Counted from the first letter of the stretch, positions 8,792 through 15,205 are shown. The stretch: 64,000 bases of DNA from JAIXWP01 sp964428835 (GCA_964428835.1 CAYRZQ010000009.1:1-64000), one strand, 5' to 3'. The notes: generated by a model from the letters alone, not told the origin. Made by a program: numbers and translations.

Positions 8792-9357
8792 AGCTTTTGC
8801 ATTAGCAAACGCCATAAAAGATAGCATACGTATCCGATCAAAGTACCCATAGCCCACCCCATCAAAACGTCTGTGGGGAAGTGAACACCAAGATATATCC
8901 TGGAATAACCAATCAACAACGGCCAACAAAGTAGAAGTCCAATGACCCATTTTTGCTTTGACCTGATCCACAATAAAAACAGTGTAACTACTCCGGCATA
9001 ATTCGCAGCGTGAGAGGAGTAAAAACCAAATTTTCCACCCTTGTAGAAATTGCCATTTGGTTCCAAAGTATAATGTAAAAAATCCTTGATTAGAGGATCG
9101 TATGATGGGCGCAGTCTGCCTACCATGTTTTTAAATAGACCGCTTGCGATTTGATCATTGAGCGTAATACAAAGAGCAATAAAGACTACAATCCAAATAA
9201 AATATTTACCCGGAAATTTCTTGTACAAAACCGCCAATAACATCGCGTAAACTGGAATCCACGTCCATTTTTCGCTGATGTACCACATTACTTTGTCTAA
9301 AAACGGAAATGCATCCGTATTTAAGAAAAGCATCAAATCATAATCAAAGCTCATCAC
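8737..9357 (-). CDS. PAP2-family membrane phosphatase
   Basis: A 206-residue integral membrane protein with the three phosphatidic-acid-phosphatase motifs: KNMVGRLRP (KxxxxxxRP), YSSHAAN (the PSGH position, here SSH), and SRIYLGVHFPTDVLMG (SRxxxxxHxxxD). About five to six hydrophobic helices surround them. Family members dephosphorylate phosphatidate, undecaprenyl pyrophosphate or lipid A phosphates, with the active site facing the periplasm. The first residues overlap the acyl-CoA ligase stop by 14 bp, so the two lipid-linked genes are probably one transcript. The last 55 bp overlap the opposite-strand unknown gene, and the C-terminal tail beyond the last helix is poorly conserved in type. 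Confidence 0.9.
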   Translation of the reverse strand: MMSFDYDLMLFLNTDAFPFLDKVMWYISEKWTWIPVYAMLLAVLYKKFPGKYFIWIVVFIALCITLNDQIASGLFKNMVGRLRPSYDPLIKDFLHYTLEPNGNFYKGGKFGFYSSHAANYAGVVTLFLLWIRSKQKWVIGLLLCWPLLIGYSRIYLGVHFPTDVLMGWAMGTLIGYVCYLLWRLLMQKLYPSESNLLMRDASSAMS

Positions 9358-11116
9358 GATAAATATCAGCTATCTGAGCGCTATAATTTTGCATGATGTT
9401 CTTGCGCTTAAGTTTGAGTGTTGGAGTAATCTCTCCTGCATCAATGGTGAATGCCTTAGGAAGAATTCGGAAAGCTTTTATTTGTTCCCACTTTCCGAAG
9501 CGACCGTTTCTCTTTTCAATTTCGGCCTCAATTAATTTTTGAAGCGCTTCACTCTCCATAAGATCTTTGTCTGACGGAAATTTCAGACCTTTTCTTTCAG
9601 CCCATAGCTTTGCTTGTGTTGGCTCCACGACTACCAATGCAGAAGGGAAATTCCTATTTTCACCTATTACAATACACTGCTCGATATAAATGGATTCCTT
9701 CAATGCGTTTTCAATGAGCTGAGGTGCCACATATTTCCCTCCGCTCGTTTTAAACATCTCTTTCTTTCTATCGGTGATAACCAAGAAACCATTTCGAAAT
9801 TCTCCTATGTCACCAGTATGAAACCAGCCATCCTTTAAAACCTCTGCTGTAAGTTCTGGATTCTTATAATATCCCTGCATCACATTGGGACCTTTACATA
9901 AAATCTCACCATCCTGAGCAATTTTTACTTCAACATTATTAATGGGCTTGCCCACAGATCCCACCATGTACATTCCAGATACGCGAGTGGAGTTCACAGA
10001 AATTACAGGAGATGTTTCGGTAAGCCCGTATCCCTCTTTAATCGTTATTCCCGCAGCGCTAAAGAACCTGGCAAGTCGAGGCTGTAATGCCGCGCTTCCG
10101 CTCGGAACGGCTTTAATTTCTGTCAGTCCCAATGCCTCTTTCACCTTGCTAAACACAAGCTTACGCGCTATTTTTAATTGGAAATTATACCAACCTCCTT
10201 TATTAATATCCCATTGCAATGCGAGGCCTAGAGCCCATTGGAAGATTTTCTTCTTTGCTCCTGTATTCGCCAAACCTTTGGCAACAACTCCATCAAAGAA
10301 TTTCTCCAACAGTCGTGGCACGGCGCTGAACATGTGGGGCTTCACAAAGTAAATATCGTCCTTCACAGTATCGATTCCGCTCAAATAAATGCTCACACCG
10401 TTGTTGATGTAGAGGTAATGAAGCATTCTTTCATAGATATGACAACATGGAAGGAAGCTCAGACAACGGCACGTTCCCTTTTCCAATTCAGGCAAACGAT
10501 CTTCACTATCAATCGCATTACTCGCAATATTGCGATGAGTTAGCATAACACCTTTTGGAAGACCGGTTGTACCAGATGTATATATTATCGTCGCCAAATC
10601 GTCGATAGAAACAGATGCTGCAATCTCTCTAACTTTATTGTGATTGCCTGATTTGCCTAGTTCAACCACCTCGTTCCAATTTGCTACGCCATAAACCTCT
10701 TCAAAGGTGTACACCTTTTTTACGGTTGGAACACGATCGAGAATGCGCTCGATTTTTTTATAAATATCGGCATCACTCACAAATACAAATTTTGATTCTG
10801 AGTGATTTATAATGTATGCATAATCCTCTTCTGTCATTGTTGGATAAATGGGAATATCCATTGCTCCAATTTGTAAAATGGCATGATCAAGAATATTCCA
10901 CTCCAAGCGATTGGTAGTAGTAATCAACGCAATTTTATCACCTTTTTCTACACCCAACTCTAAAAGTCCTGCTGAAGCATTATTCATCTTCTCGATGAAG
11001 GAATCGGTTGATATCGTTTGCCATTCTCCTGCAAGACGCGAAGTCATGCAGTTTTGAAGAGGAAAATTCTTTTGTTGTTCGTAGATAAAGTCAAATAAGC
11101 GCAAATAGTTAGCCAT
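9344..11116 (-). CDS. Long-chain fatty acid-CoA ligase (AMP-forming)
   Basis: A 590-residue adenylate-forming enzyme. It shows the P-loop YTSGTTGLPKGVMLTHRN (about residues 179-196), the A5-type GYGLTETSP, and the A7/A8 region GWFHTGDIG...ITDRKKEMFKTSGGKYVAP containing the catalytic lysine region. Length and motif order match long-chain acyl-CoA synthetases of the FadD15-like type. It activates free fatty acids for beta-oxidation or phospholipid use. It is followed with a 14-bp overlap by the PAP2 gene, and the T9SS relic at 11175-11375 lies just upstream on the same strand. Confidence 0.93.
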   Translation of the reverse strand: MANYLRLFDFIYEQQKNFPLQNCMTSRLAGEWQTISTDSFIEKMNNASAGLLELGVEKGDKIALITTTNRLEWNILDHAILQIGAMDIPIYPTMTEEDYAYIINHSESKFVFVSDADIYKKIERILDRVPTVKKVYTFEEVYGVANWNEVVELGKSGNHNKVREIAASVSIDDLATIIYTSGTTGLPKGVMLTHRNIASNAIDSEDRLPELEKGTCRCLSFLPCCHIYERMLHYLYINNGVSIYLSGIDTVKDDIYFVKPHMFSAVPRLLEKFFDGVVAKGLANTGAKKKIFQWALGLALQWDINKGGWYNFQLKIARKLVFSKVKEALGLTEIKAVPSGSAALQPRLARFFSAAGITIKEGYGLTETSPVISVNSTRVSGMYMVGSVGKPINNVEVKIAQDGEILCKGPNVMQGYYKNPELTAEVLKDGWFHTGDIGEFRNGFLVITDRKKEMFKTSGGKYVAPQLIENALKESIYIEQCIVIGENRNFPSALVVVEPTQAKLWAERKGLKFPSDKDLMESEALQKLIEAEIEKRNGRFGKWEQIKAFRILPKAFTIDAGEITPTLKLKRKNIMQNYSAQIADIYRDEL

Positions 11117-11174
11117 ATAGAGGAATGATTTATGGGTCTAATATAGATAACCTCATCATTCTACACAAGCGAAC

Positions 11175-11375
11175 TTAATTCACCACCACAAATCTTGAAC
11201 TCACTTGAGAGCCTTGTATGGCGCGGATCACATACATTTCAAAGGCCAAATTTCAAACATCTATGAAGCCATTTAAAGACGTGAAATATTGTGAAAACAC
11301 CTTTTTAACGATGTCATCAAAAATCTCGGTTGTATTGTTTGAAATGGTGACTATTGTTAACCTATTTTTGAACCC
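11175..11375 (-). pseudogene. Relic of a T9SS C-terminal sorting domain
   Basis: The minus strand reads 67 codons bounded by a stop at each end and interrupted by one internal TGA. Pieces in order: GFKNRLTIVTI, EIFDDIVKKVFSQYF, TSLNGFIDV, the TGA, NLAFEMYVIRAIQ, GSQVSSRFVVVN, then TAA at 11175-11177. This is the usual plan of a type A T9SS sorting domain (NPF.xRLTI, the IxDxxGKKV strand, ID(V)S.LxxGMYVIR, closing FVVx). The body of the parent protein is gone and no start codon fits. It appears to be the remains of a lost secreted protein, now occupying the intergenic space upstream of hbd and of the ligase gene. Confidence 0.75.
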
Positions 11376-11389
11376 TCAAAAATATTTCA

Positions 11390-12283
11390 ATGAAAAATAT
11401 TTCAGTCATCGGTGCCGGTACAATGGGAAATGGCATCGCCCACGTTTTCGCACAATATGGCTTTAAGGTGCAACTTATTGATGTGAAGCAAGAGTCACTT
11501 GACAAAGCCATCGCTACCATCTCTAAGAATCTCGATCGTCAAGTAAGCAAAGGAACGCTCACGGAGGAAGGCAAAGCCTCGACGCTTGCCAATTTGAATC
11601 CTACAACAGATCTTGCTAGTGGCGTATCACAAGCAGATTTGGTGGTTGAAGCCGCCACTGAGAATGTTGATTTAAAACTCAAGATATTCCGTGACATGGA
11701 CGCATCTGCCCCTGCGCATTGCATCCTTGCCACCAACACCTCTTCCATTTCTATCACTAAGATAGCAGCGGTTACAAGTCGTCCGGACAAAGTAATCGGT
11801 ATGCACTTTATGAATCCAGTGCCAGTGATGAAGTTGGTGGAAGTGATCAGAGGATACAGCACCAGCGATGAAGTGACGCAGCGTATTTTCGAAATGAGTA
11901 AATCATTGGAGAAAGTACCTGTTGAAGTGAACGACTATCCCGGCTTTGTTGCAAACCGCATTCTCATGCCGATGATCAACGAAGCTATTTACACACTATT
12001 CGAAGGTGTGGCAGGCGTAGAAGAAATCGACACCGTGATGAAACTCGGTATGGGTCATCCTATGGGACCATTGCGACTCGCTGATTTCATAGGCCTCGAC
12101 GTATGCTTGGCCATCTTGCGCGTGATGCACGATGGATTCGGCAATCCGAAGTACGCCCCATGTCCACTGTTGGTCAACATGGTGATGGCGGGCAAATTGG
12201 GCGATAAGTCGGGCGAAGGATTTTATATTTTGAATAAAGAAACCAAGGAGCTCAAGGTTTCCCCGACATTTTTGAAGAAGTAG
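11390..12283 (+). CDS. hbd: 3-hydroxybutyryl-CoA dehydrogenase
   Basis: A 297-residue soluble enzyme of the usual length. The N-terminal Rossmann domain starts ISVIGAGTMGNGIAHVFA (GxGxMG, NAD binding). The catalytic region has ATNTSSISIT and HFMNPVPVMKLVEVIRG (catalytic His), and the C-terminal helical domain carries NDYPGFVANRILMPMINEA and GPLRLADFIGLD. It oxidises (S)-3-hydroxyacyl-CoA with NAD+, in fatty acid oxidation or butyrate-type metabolism, which fits the nearby acyl-CoA ligase. A weak AT-rich stem-loop just after the stop may end transcription before the tRNA. Confidence 0.93.
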   Translation: MKNISVIGAGTMGNGIAHVFAQYGFKVQLIDVKQESLDKAIATISKNLDRQVSKGTLTEEGKASTLANLNPTTDLASGVSQADLVVEAATENVDLKLKIFRDMDASAPAHCILATNTSSISITKIAAVTSRPDKVIGMHFMNPVPVMKLVEVIRGYSTSDEVTQRIFEMSKSLEKVPVEVNDYPGFVANRILMPMINEAIYTLFEGVAGVEEIDTVMKLGMGHPMGPLRLADFIGLDVCLAILRVMHDGFGNPKYAPCPLLVNMVMAGKLGDKSGEGFYILNKETKELKVSPTFLKK

Positions 12284-12335
12284 CACCCTCTTTTTCAGCT
12301 AGATAGAAATTAATTTTTATCTAACATGAAAAAAA

Positions 12336-12366
12336 TTTGCAAAGCCGAAATACGATACTATCTTTG
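12336..12366 (+). promoter_or_regulatory. Promoter of tRNA-Val
   Basis: A -33 TTTG (12336-12339) and a -7 TATCTTTG (12359-12366) are separated by 19 nt, an excellent match to TTTG-N19-TAnnTTTG. Transcription would start near 12371, leaving a short 5' leader before the tRNA. Confidence 0.75.
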
Positions 12367-12384
12367 CGCCCGCTTTCAACGAAA

Positions 12385-12459
12385 GGGAGCTTAGCTCAGC
12401 TGGTTCAGAGCATCTGCCTTACAAGCAGAGGGTCACTGGTTCGAACCCAGTAGCTCCCA
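12385..12459 (+). tRNA. tRNA-Val (anticodon UAC)
   Basis: Seventy-five bases fold as a normal cloverleaf: acceptor GGGAGCT with AGCTCCC, a D arm with GCTC/GAGC, anticodon loop CTTACAA (anticodon TAC, valine), and T arm ACTGG-TTCGAAC-CCAGT. The discriminator is A, and CCA is not encoded. It has a strong promoter upstream and an intrinsic terminator 12 nt downstream, so it is an independent unit. A remodelled copy of the same tRNA is found at 13079-13169, after the GIY-YIG gene. Confidence 0.96.
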
Positions 12460-12470
12460 CTACATTTAGG

Positions 12471-12499
12471 AAGACCGTCTCATTGAGACGGTCTTTTTT
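12471..12499 (+). terminator. Intrinsic terminator of tRNA-Val
   Basis: An 11-bp perfect stem AAGACCGTCTC / GAGACGGTCTT with loop ATT is followed by a run of T. It ends the tRNA-Val transcript. Confidence 0.9.
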
Positions 12500-12532
12500 A
12501 TTTTAAAACGCTCGTGTATTACACTTACATCC

Positions 12533-12851
12533 TAACTCGTTTAGTGGATTGAATTATGTTTCGCCACGGTCTGCACCACCCTTCGACTCCAAAAATTATC
12601 ATCGCTTACGCTCAATAATTTTTTCCGCTCAGGGACCGGACTTCATGGGATCAATAAAGGGGCAAAAAGAGAAAGGATTGGAAAACGAAGTTTTCCAATC
12701 CTTTCTCTTTTTGCCCCACCTCTAGGTTTTGACAGCGGAAAGTATCGGTCCCTGAGCGAAGTGAGTCAACAAGCGCAAGCGCAGTTGATGAACGGAGTCG
12801 AAGGGTGGTGCAGACCGAGGATAGACCTAATTCAATCAGCTAAATGGGTTA
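12533..12851. repeat. Long imperfect inverted repeat with nested perfect blocks
   Basis: The left arm starts at 12533 and the right arm ends at 12851. Matching blocks, outside to inside: a diverged outer block (about 12533-12566 against 12818-12851), a perfect 24-bp block (12567-12590 against 12794-12817), a perfect 13-bp block (12626-12638 against 12746-12758) holding the CGCTCAGGGACCG sequence, and the perfect 28-bp core. The right arm is also the 5' part of the GIY-YIG gene, so the left arm is an inverted, decayed copy of that same region. The frame of the nuclease stays open leftward through the whole hairpin to 12545. Confidence 0.85.
12659..12717. repeat. Perfect 28-bp inverted repeat, core hairpin
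   Basis: Arms 12659-12686 and 12690-12717 are exact reverse complements with a 3-nt GAA loop. Such a long perfect hairpin should extrude as a cruciform or form a very stable RNA stem. It does not resemble a simple terminator, since the arms begin GGGGC and no T run follows. It lies at the centre of the larger inverted repeat. Confidence 0.95.
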
Positions 12852-13087
12852 TCCTATTCTCCAAATCTCTTAACAAATACTACATCGGTCACACCGGCGA
12901 TGAACTTCCCGAGCGCTTGCGTAAGCACAATTCCAACCACAAAGGATTCACAAGCGGTTTGGCAGATTGGACCGTCGTTTATCAGGAAATATTTCACAGT
13001 AAAACCGGGGCCTTTTCTCGAGAACGTCAAATCAAATCTTGGAAATTGAGAAAGCTACTGGAAAAACTTATAGCATCGAGAGCTTAG
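12761..13087 (+). CDS. GIY-YIG (URI-type) nuclease
   Basis: A 108-residue product if read from the GTG at 12761. The nuclease domain begins near residue 29: WVILFSKSLNKYYIGHT carries the GIY-equivalent VIL and the YIG triad, ERLRKHNSNHKG the catalytic Arg, and FSRERQIKSWK the Glu region and the typical end of small Bacteroidota URI proteins. Residues 1-28 are encoded by the inverted repeat and look non-domain, so a start closer to the domain is possible, though I see no ATG there. The stop TAG falls inside the tRNA-like sequence that follows. The small GIY-YIG family is nickase/endonuclease-like and often mobile; the role here is not known. Confidence 0.8.
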   Translation: MSQQAQAQLMNGVEGWCRPRIDLIQSAKWVILFSKSLNKYYIGHTGDELPERLRKHNSNHKGFTSGLADWTVVYQEIFHSKTGAFSRERQIKSWKLRKLLEKLIASRA

Positions 13088-13169
13088 CCCTGCTGGTTCA
13101 GAGCATCCCGACTTTCAGTCGGGAGGGTCACTGGTTCGAACCCTCCCGATAGACATGGGGAAGCTCCCA
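13079..13169 (+). pseudogene. Remodelled tRNA-Val copy (tRNA relic)
   Basis: Starting at the end of the nuclease gene, the sequence follows tRNA-Val closely: GAGCTTAG, TGCTGGTTCAGAGCAT, GGGTCACTGGTTCGAACCC and AGCTCCCAC are shared. The anticodon arm has been replaced by a perfect new stem (CCCGA-CTTTCAG-TCGGG) whose loop would read UUC. The T stem is destroyed, and an 18-nt segment has replaced AGT before the 3' acceptor strand. A new 9-bp stem, TCGGGAGGG with CCCTCCCGA, spans the former T arm. The 5' acceptor strand mismatches. It is unlikely to be a working tRNA. It probably records insertion or copying of the nuclease cassette at the tRNA. Confidence 0.75.
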
Positions 13170-13320
13170 CCCCATTATACATGTAATGCCTCACTAATAC
13201 TGGGCCTGTTATATTTTAAAATAATCACGACTGAGGCGATTTGAACAATGTAAAAGGTCTATTTTTGAGGTGAGGGACCTAGCTACTTCAGTACAACCAA
13301 ATCCATAAATCTAAAAAGCA
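13170..13320. other. Intergenic stretch after the tRNA relic
   Basis: AT-rich, without a coding frame. It holds the promoter of the following gene at 13241-13267 and otherwise nothing I can identify. Confidence 0.6.
13241..13267 (+). promoter_or_regulatory. Promoter of the unknown gene at 13321
   Basis: TTG (13241-13243), a 16-nt spacer and TATTTTTG (13260-13267) match the TTG/TAnnTTTG promoter type. The leader before the ATG would be about 50 nt. Confidence 0.55.
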
Positions 13321-13626
13321 ATGATCATAGAAGAATCAAATCCAGGTTTGGAATATGCGGGCCATGATGAAGGTGGAGGATGTATGTATCGATTTAATGG
13401 CGTTCCATTCACCGGAATCATCATATCCAGATATGGTTCTGGAATTATTTGTGATGAGATGTCATATGTCAACGGTTATGAGAACGGCCGTTATCGTGAA
13501 TATGATATTTATGGTAACCTAAGAATAGAGTTTTTTATAAAATTAAATATTCGGTATGGCATTAGGACTGAATGGGACGAAAATGGTAATGTTGTAGAGT
13601 CTGTTGATCTTGGTCCGGAACCTTAA
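13321..13626 (+). CDS. Small MORN/YwqK-like protein of unknown role
   Basis: A 101-residue soluble protein. The middle (VPFTGIIISRYG, YVNGYENGRYREYDIYGNL, YGIRTEWDENGN) has the Y-x-NG-x-x-x-G-x-x-x-x-Y/W-x-x-x-G rhythm of MORN-variant or YwqK-type repeats, in about three units. Such repeats occur in antitoxin-like and immunity-like proteins but do not prove a function. It has its own promoter and is followed after 14 bp by the endonuclease-V-like gene, so the two form a small operon inside the tRNA-linked accessory pocket. Confidence 0.7.
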   Translation: MIIEESNPGLEYAGHDEGGGCMYRFNGVPFTGIIISRYGSGIICDEMSYVNGYENGRYREYDIYGNLRIEFFIKLNIRYGIRTEWDENGNVVESVDLGPEP

Positions 13627-13640
13627 CTCGATTTAATGTG

Positions 13641-14150
13641 ATGCAAGGCAGAATATTGGCATTAGACGCGTTCTACAATCATGAATGTGTACGCACAGTT
13701 GGAGTGGTATTTTCGGATTTTGGCTTAGTTGAAATTGAATGGTATCTCGATGAGGATGCCATCGCTGAAGAGTACATTCCTGGAGAGTTTTATAAGAGGG
13801 AATTGCCAAGTTTATTGAAAGTAATTGAACAAGTGCAATTAAGTGAAATTGATTTTATTATTATCGATGGATATGTTTTTCTAGATGATTTTGATAAGAA
13901 AGGGTTGGGTGCGCATTTATTTGAGGCTCTAGAAGAAAAAGTACCAATTATAGGGGTGGCAAAATCAAAGTTCTATAATAACACAAAGAACGTTTTAGAA
14001 GTCTTCCGCGGAAAGAGTACTAGGCCATTGTATGTTACCAGTATTGGAATGGATATCGAATTAGCCGCCCAGTTCATAACAAACCTCTCTGGTGAATTTA
14101 GAATACCCGATATCTTAAAGAAGCTTGATCAAAAGACAAAGAGCAAGTGA
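13641..14150 (+). CDS. Compact endonuclease V-like protein
   Basis: A 169-residue protein that lines up with endonuclease V over its core: ALDAFY (Asp9, equivalent of the first metal-binding Asp), EYIPGEFYKRELP (the P-Y-I-P wedge region with Glu54), IIIDGYV (Asp76), VPIIGVAKSKFYN, and GMDIELAAQFI near the end. EndoV cuts the second bond 3' to deoxyinosine, or to inosine in RNA. This version lacks the N-terminal ~35 residues and keeps DGY rather than DGxG, so substrate range is uncertain. A GTG at 13638 would add one residue; the ATG at 13641 is preferred. Operon partner of the MORN-like gene. Confidence 0.75.
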   Translation: MQGRILALDAFYNHECVRTVGVVFSDFGLVEIEWYLDEDAIAEEYIPGEFYKRELPSLLKVIEQVQLSEIDFIIIDGYVFLDDFDKKGLGAHLFEALEEKVPIIGVAKSKFYNNTKNVLEVFRGKSTRPLYVTSIGMDIELAAQFITNLSGEFRIPDILKKLDQKTKSK

Positions 14151-14299
14151 AACCTTTAAAGCCCTTTTTTCAACACCCAAAAATACACCCGATTACACCC
14201 GAAAATGACAAAACACAACAATAGCCTTTTTTTATATAGAATCTTCATCTTACTTTCGCGCCCGCCGCAATGGCAGACAAAAGAATTTAAGATAAACCT
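14151..14299. other. Intergenic region with DUF5606 promoter
   Basis: Contains two imperfect copies of TACACCCGA in close succession (about 14185-14205) and a -7-like TACTTTCG at 14251-14258 for the downstream gene. No gene is visible. Confidence 0.5.
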
Positions 14300-14722
14300 A
14301 TGAAAGTAACACTCGAAAAAATCCTCTCTGTTTCAGGAAAGCCTGGCATCTATCAGTTGATCGCAGGAGGAAAGAGCATCATCATCGCCGAATCACTCGT
14401 AGATGGCAAACGTATGCCCATCCACCCAAGTCAGCGCGTGAGCTCGCTTTCAGACATCAGCATCTTCACCATCGAAGAAGATGTGCCTTTGAAAGATGTT
14501 TTCGAAAAAATGAAAGAACACTACAAAGGCGCAGCAGCTCCCGATCATAAAAGCGAAGGAAAAACATTGAGAACCGAAATGGAGAAATTCCTTCCTACCT
14601 ATGACGCCGAGCGCGTTTACGATAGCGATATCAAAAAACTCTTCCAATGGTACAACATTCTCCAAGCTAAGGATATGTTGGAATTTGAAGAGGCAGAACA
14701 AGAATCTACAGAAGAAAACTAA
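14300..14722 (+). CDS. DUF5606 domain protein
   Basis: A 140-residue soluble protein. Its start, LEKILSVSGKPGIYQLIAGG, and FTIEEDVPLKDVFEKMKEHY are characteristic of DUF5606, a family I know only from Bacteroidota and without assigned function. The N-terminal ~60 residues are probably a small beta domain. The remainder is helical and acidic at the tail (EFEEAEQESTEEN). It ends 4 bp inside the convergent HsdR-N gene, and its terminator hairpin is built from that gene's last codons. Confidence 0.85.
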   Translation: MKVTLEKILSVSGKPGIYQLIAGGKSIIIAESLVDGKRMPIHPSQRVSSLSDISIFTIEEDVPLKDVFEKMKEHYKGAAAPDHKSEGKTLRTEMEKFLPTYDAERVYDSDIKKLFQWYNILQAKDMLEFEEAEQESTEEN

Positions 14723-15162
14723 GCATACATGGGAATTTCACTCTGAAATTCCCATTTGTTTTTTTGCGCATCATACTTCGCGCAATACAATACCCTTCCG
14801 TTGGTAAGCACGAGTGTTTGCGCTCCTACGCTGATATTATAATTTGAAATTTGATCAAAAGCCCGTTGATTGATTTCAATTTCTGGCGCTTTGCATTCCG
14901 CCATGAGCGCGGGTTTGCCATCGATCGAATAAAACAATAAGTCAGCCCTTTTGCGCAGATTATAAACTTGCAAGGATACTTCCAGCGCAATTCTGCCGCT
15001 TGGATAATTCAAATGATCCCGCATATAAATGGCCAAATGTTGCCTCACCCACTCTTCTGGTGTACACTTCACCCACTGCCTTCTAAACTCATCGAGAATA
15101 TAGGTGCCGTCGGTGCGAGACTCCAATTTGAAGGGATATGTCGGAAAAACCAATGAGGTCAC
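14719..15162 (-). CDS. HsdR N-terminal-like (PD-(D/E)xK fold) protein
   Basis: A 147-residue protein matching the HSDR_N_2 type: TPEEWVRQHLAIYM, then KRADLLFYSIDGKPALMAECKAPE, with the D...ECK catalytic pattern of PD-(D/E)xK nucleases, and a closing NYNISVGAQTLVLTNG. These stand-alone proteins are common in Bacteroidota genomes. No methylase or specificity subunit is nearby, so I do not call a restriction system. The start is GTG (15160-15162). Its promoter box lies back to back with that of amn. The last codons double as the terminator stem of the DUF5606 gene. Confidence 0.85.
   Translation of the reverse strand: MTSLVFPTYPFKLESRTDGTYILDEFRRQWVKCTPEEWVRQHLAIYMRDHLNYPSGRIALEVSLQVYNLRKRADLLFYSIDGKPALMAECKAPEIEINQRAFDQISNYNISVGAQTLVLTNGRVLYCAKYDAQKNKWEFQSEIPMYA
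14729..14765 (+). terminator. Terminator of DUF5606 gene, inside the opposite coding sequence
   Basis: A 12-bp perfect stem ATGGGAATTTCA / TGAAATTCCCAT with loop CTC is followed by TTGTTTTTTT. On the other strand the same bases encode the last residues (WEFQSEIPM) of the HsdR-N protein. Confidence 0.85.
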
Positions 15163-15182
15163 GATTGTATTAAAAGAGAAAG

Positions 15183-15199
15183 CGAAAGTAGTATATTTG
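15183..15199. promoter_or_regulatory. Back-to-back -7 boxes for HsdR-N (minus) and amn (plus)
   Basis: Minus-strand TACTTTCG (15183-15190) and plus-strand TATATTTG (15192-15199) are separated by one base. The plus box ends 6 nt before the amn ATG. Polymerase could hardly occupy both at once, so the two genes may be expressed alternately. Confidence 0.55.
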
Positions 15200-15205
15200 A
15201 AACTT

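Noticed and set aside
11218..11466. A plus-strand gene upstream of hbd
   Set aside because: It overlaps the hbd start in another frame and is antisense to the T9SS relic, with no recognisable features.
13079..13169. A second functional tRNA (anticodon UUC, glutamate)
   Set aside because: The T stem is broken, the acceptor strands mismatch at the 5' end, extra bases precede the 3' strand, and the body is that of tRNA-Val.
14719..15162. Part of a type I restriction-modification system
   Set aside because: Only the short HsdR N-terminal-like domain is present; there is no helicase part, methylase or specificity gene.
15104..15205. N-terminal extension of AMP nucleosidase
   Set aside because: It overlaps the divergent gene and includes both promoter boxes; the family length fits a start at 15206.
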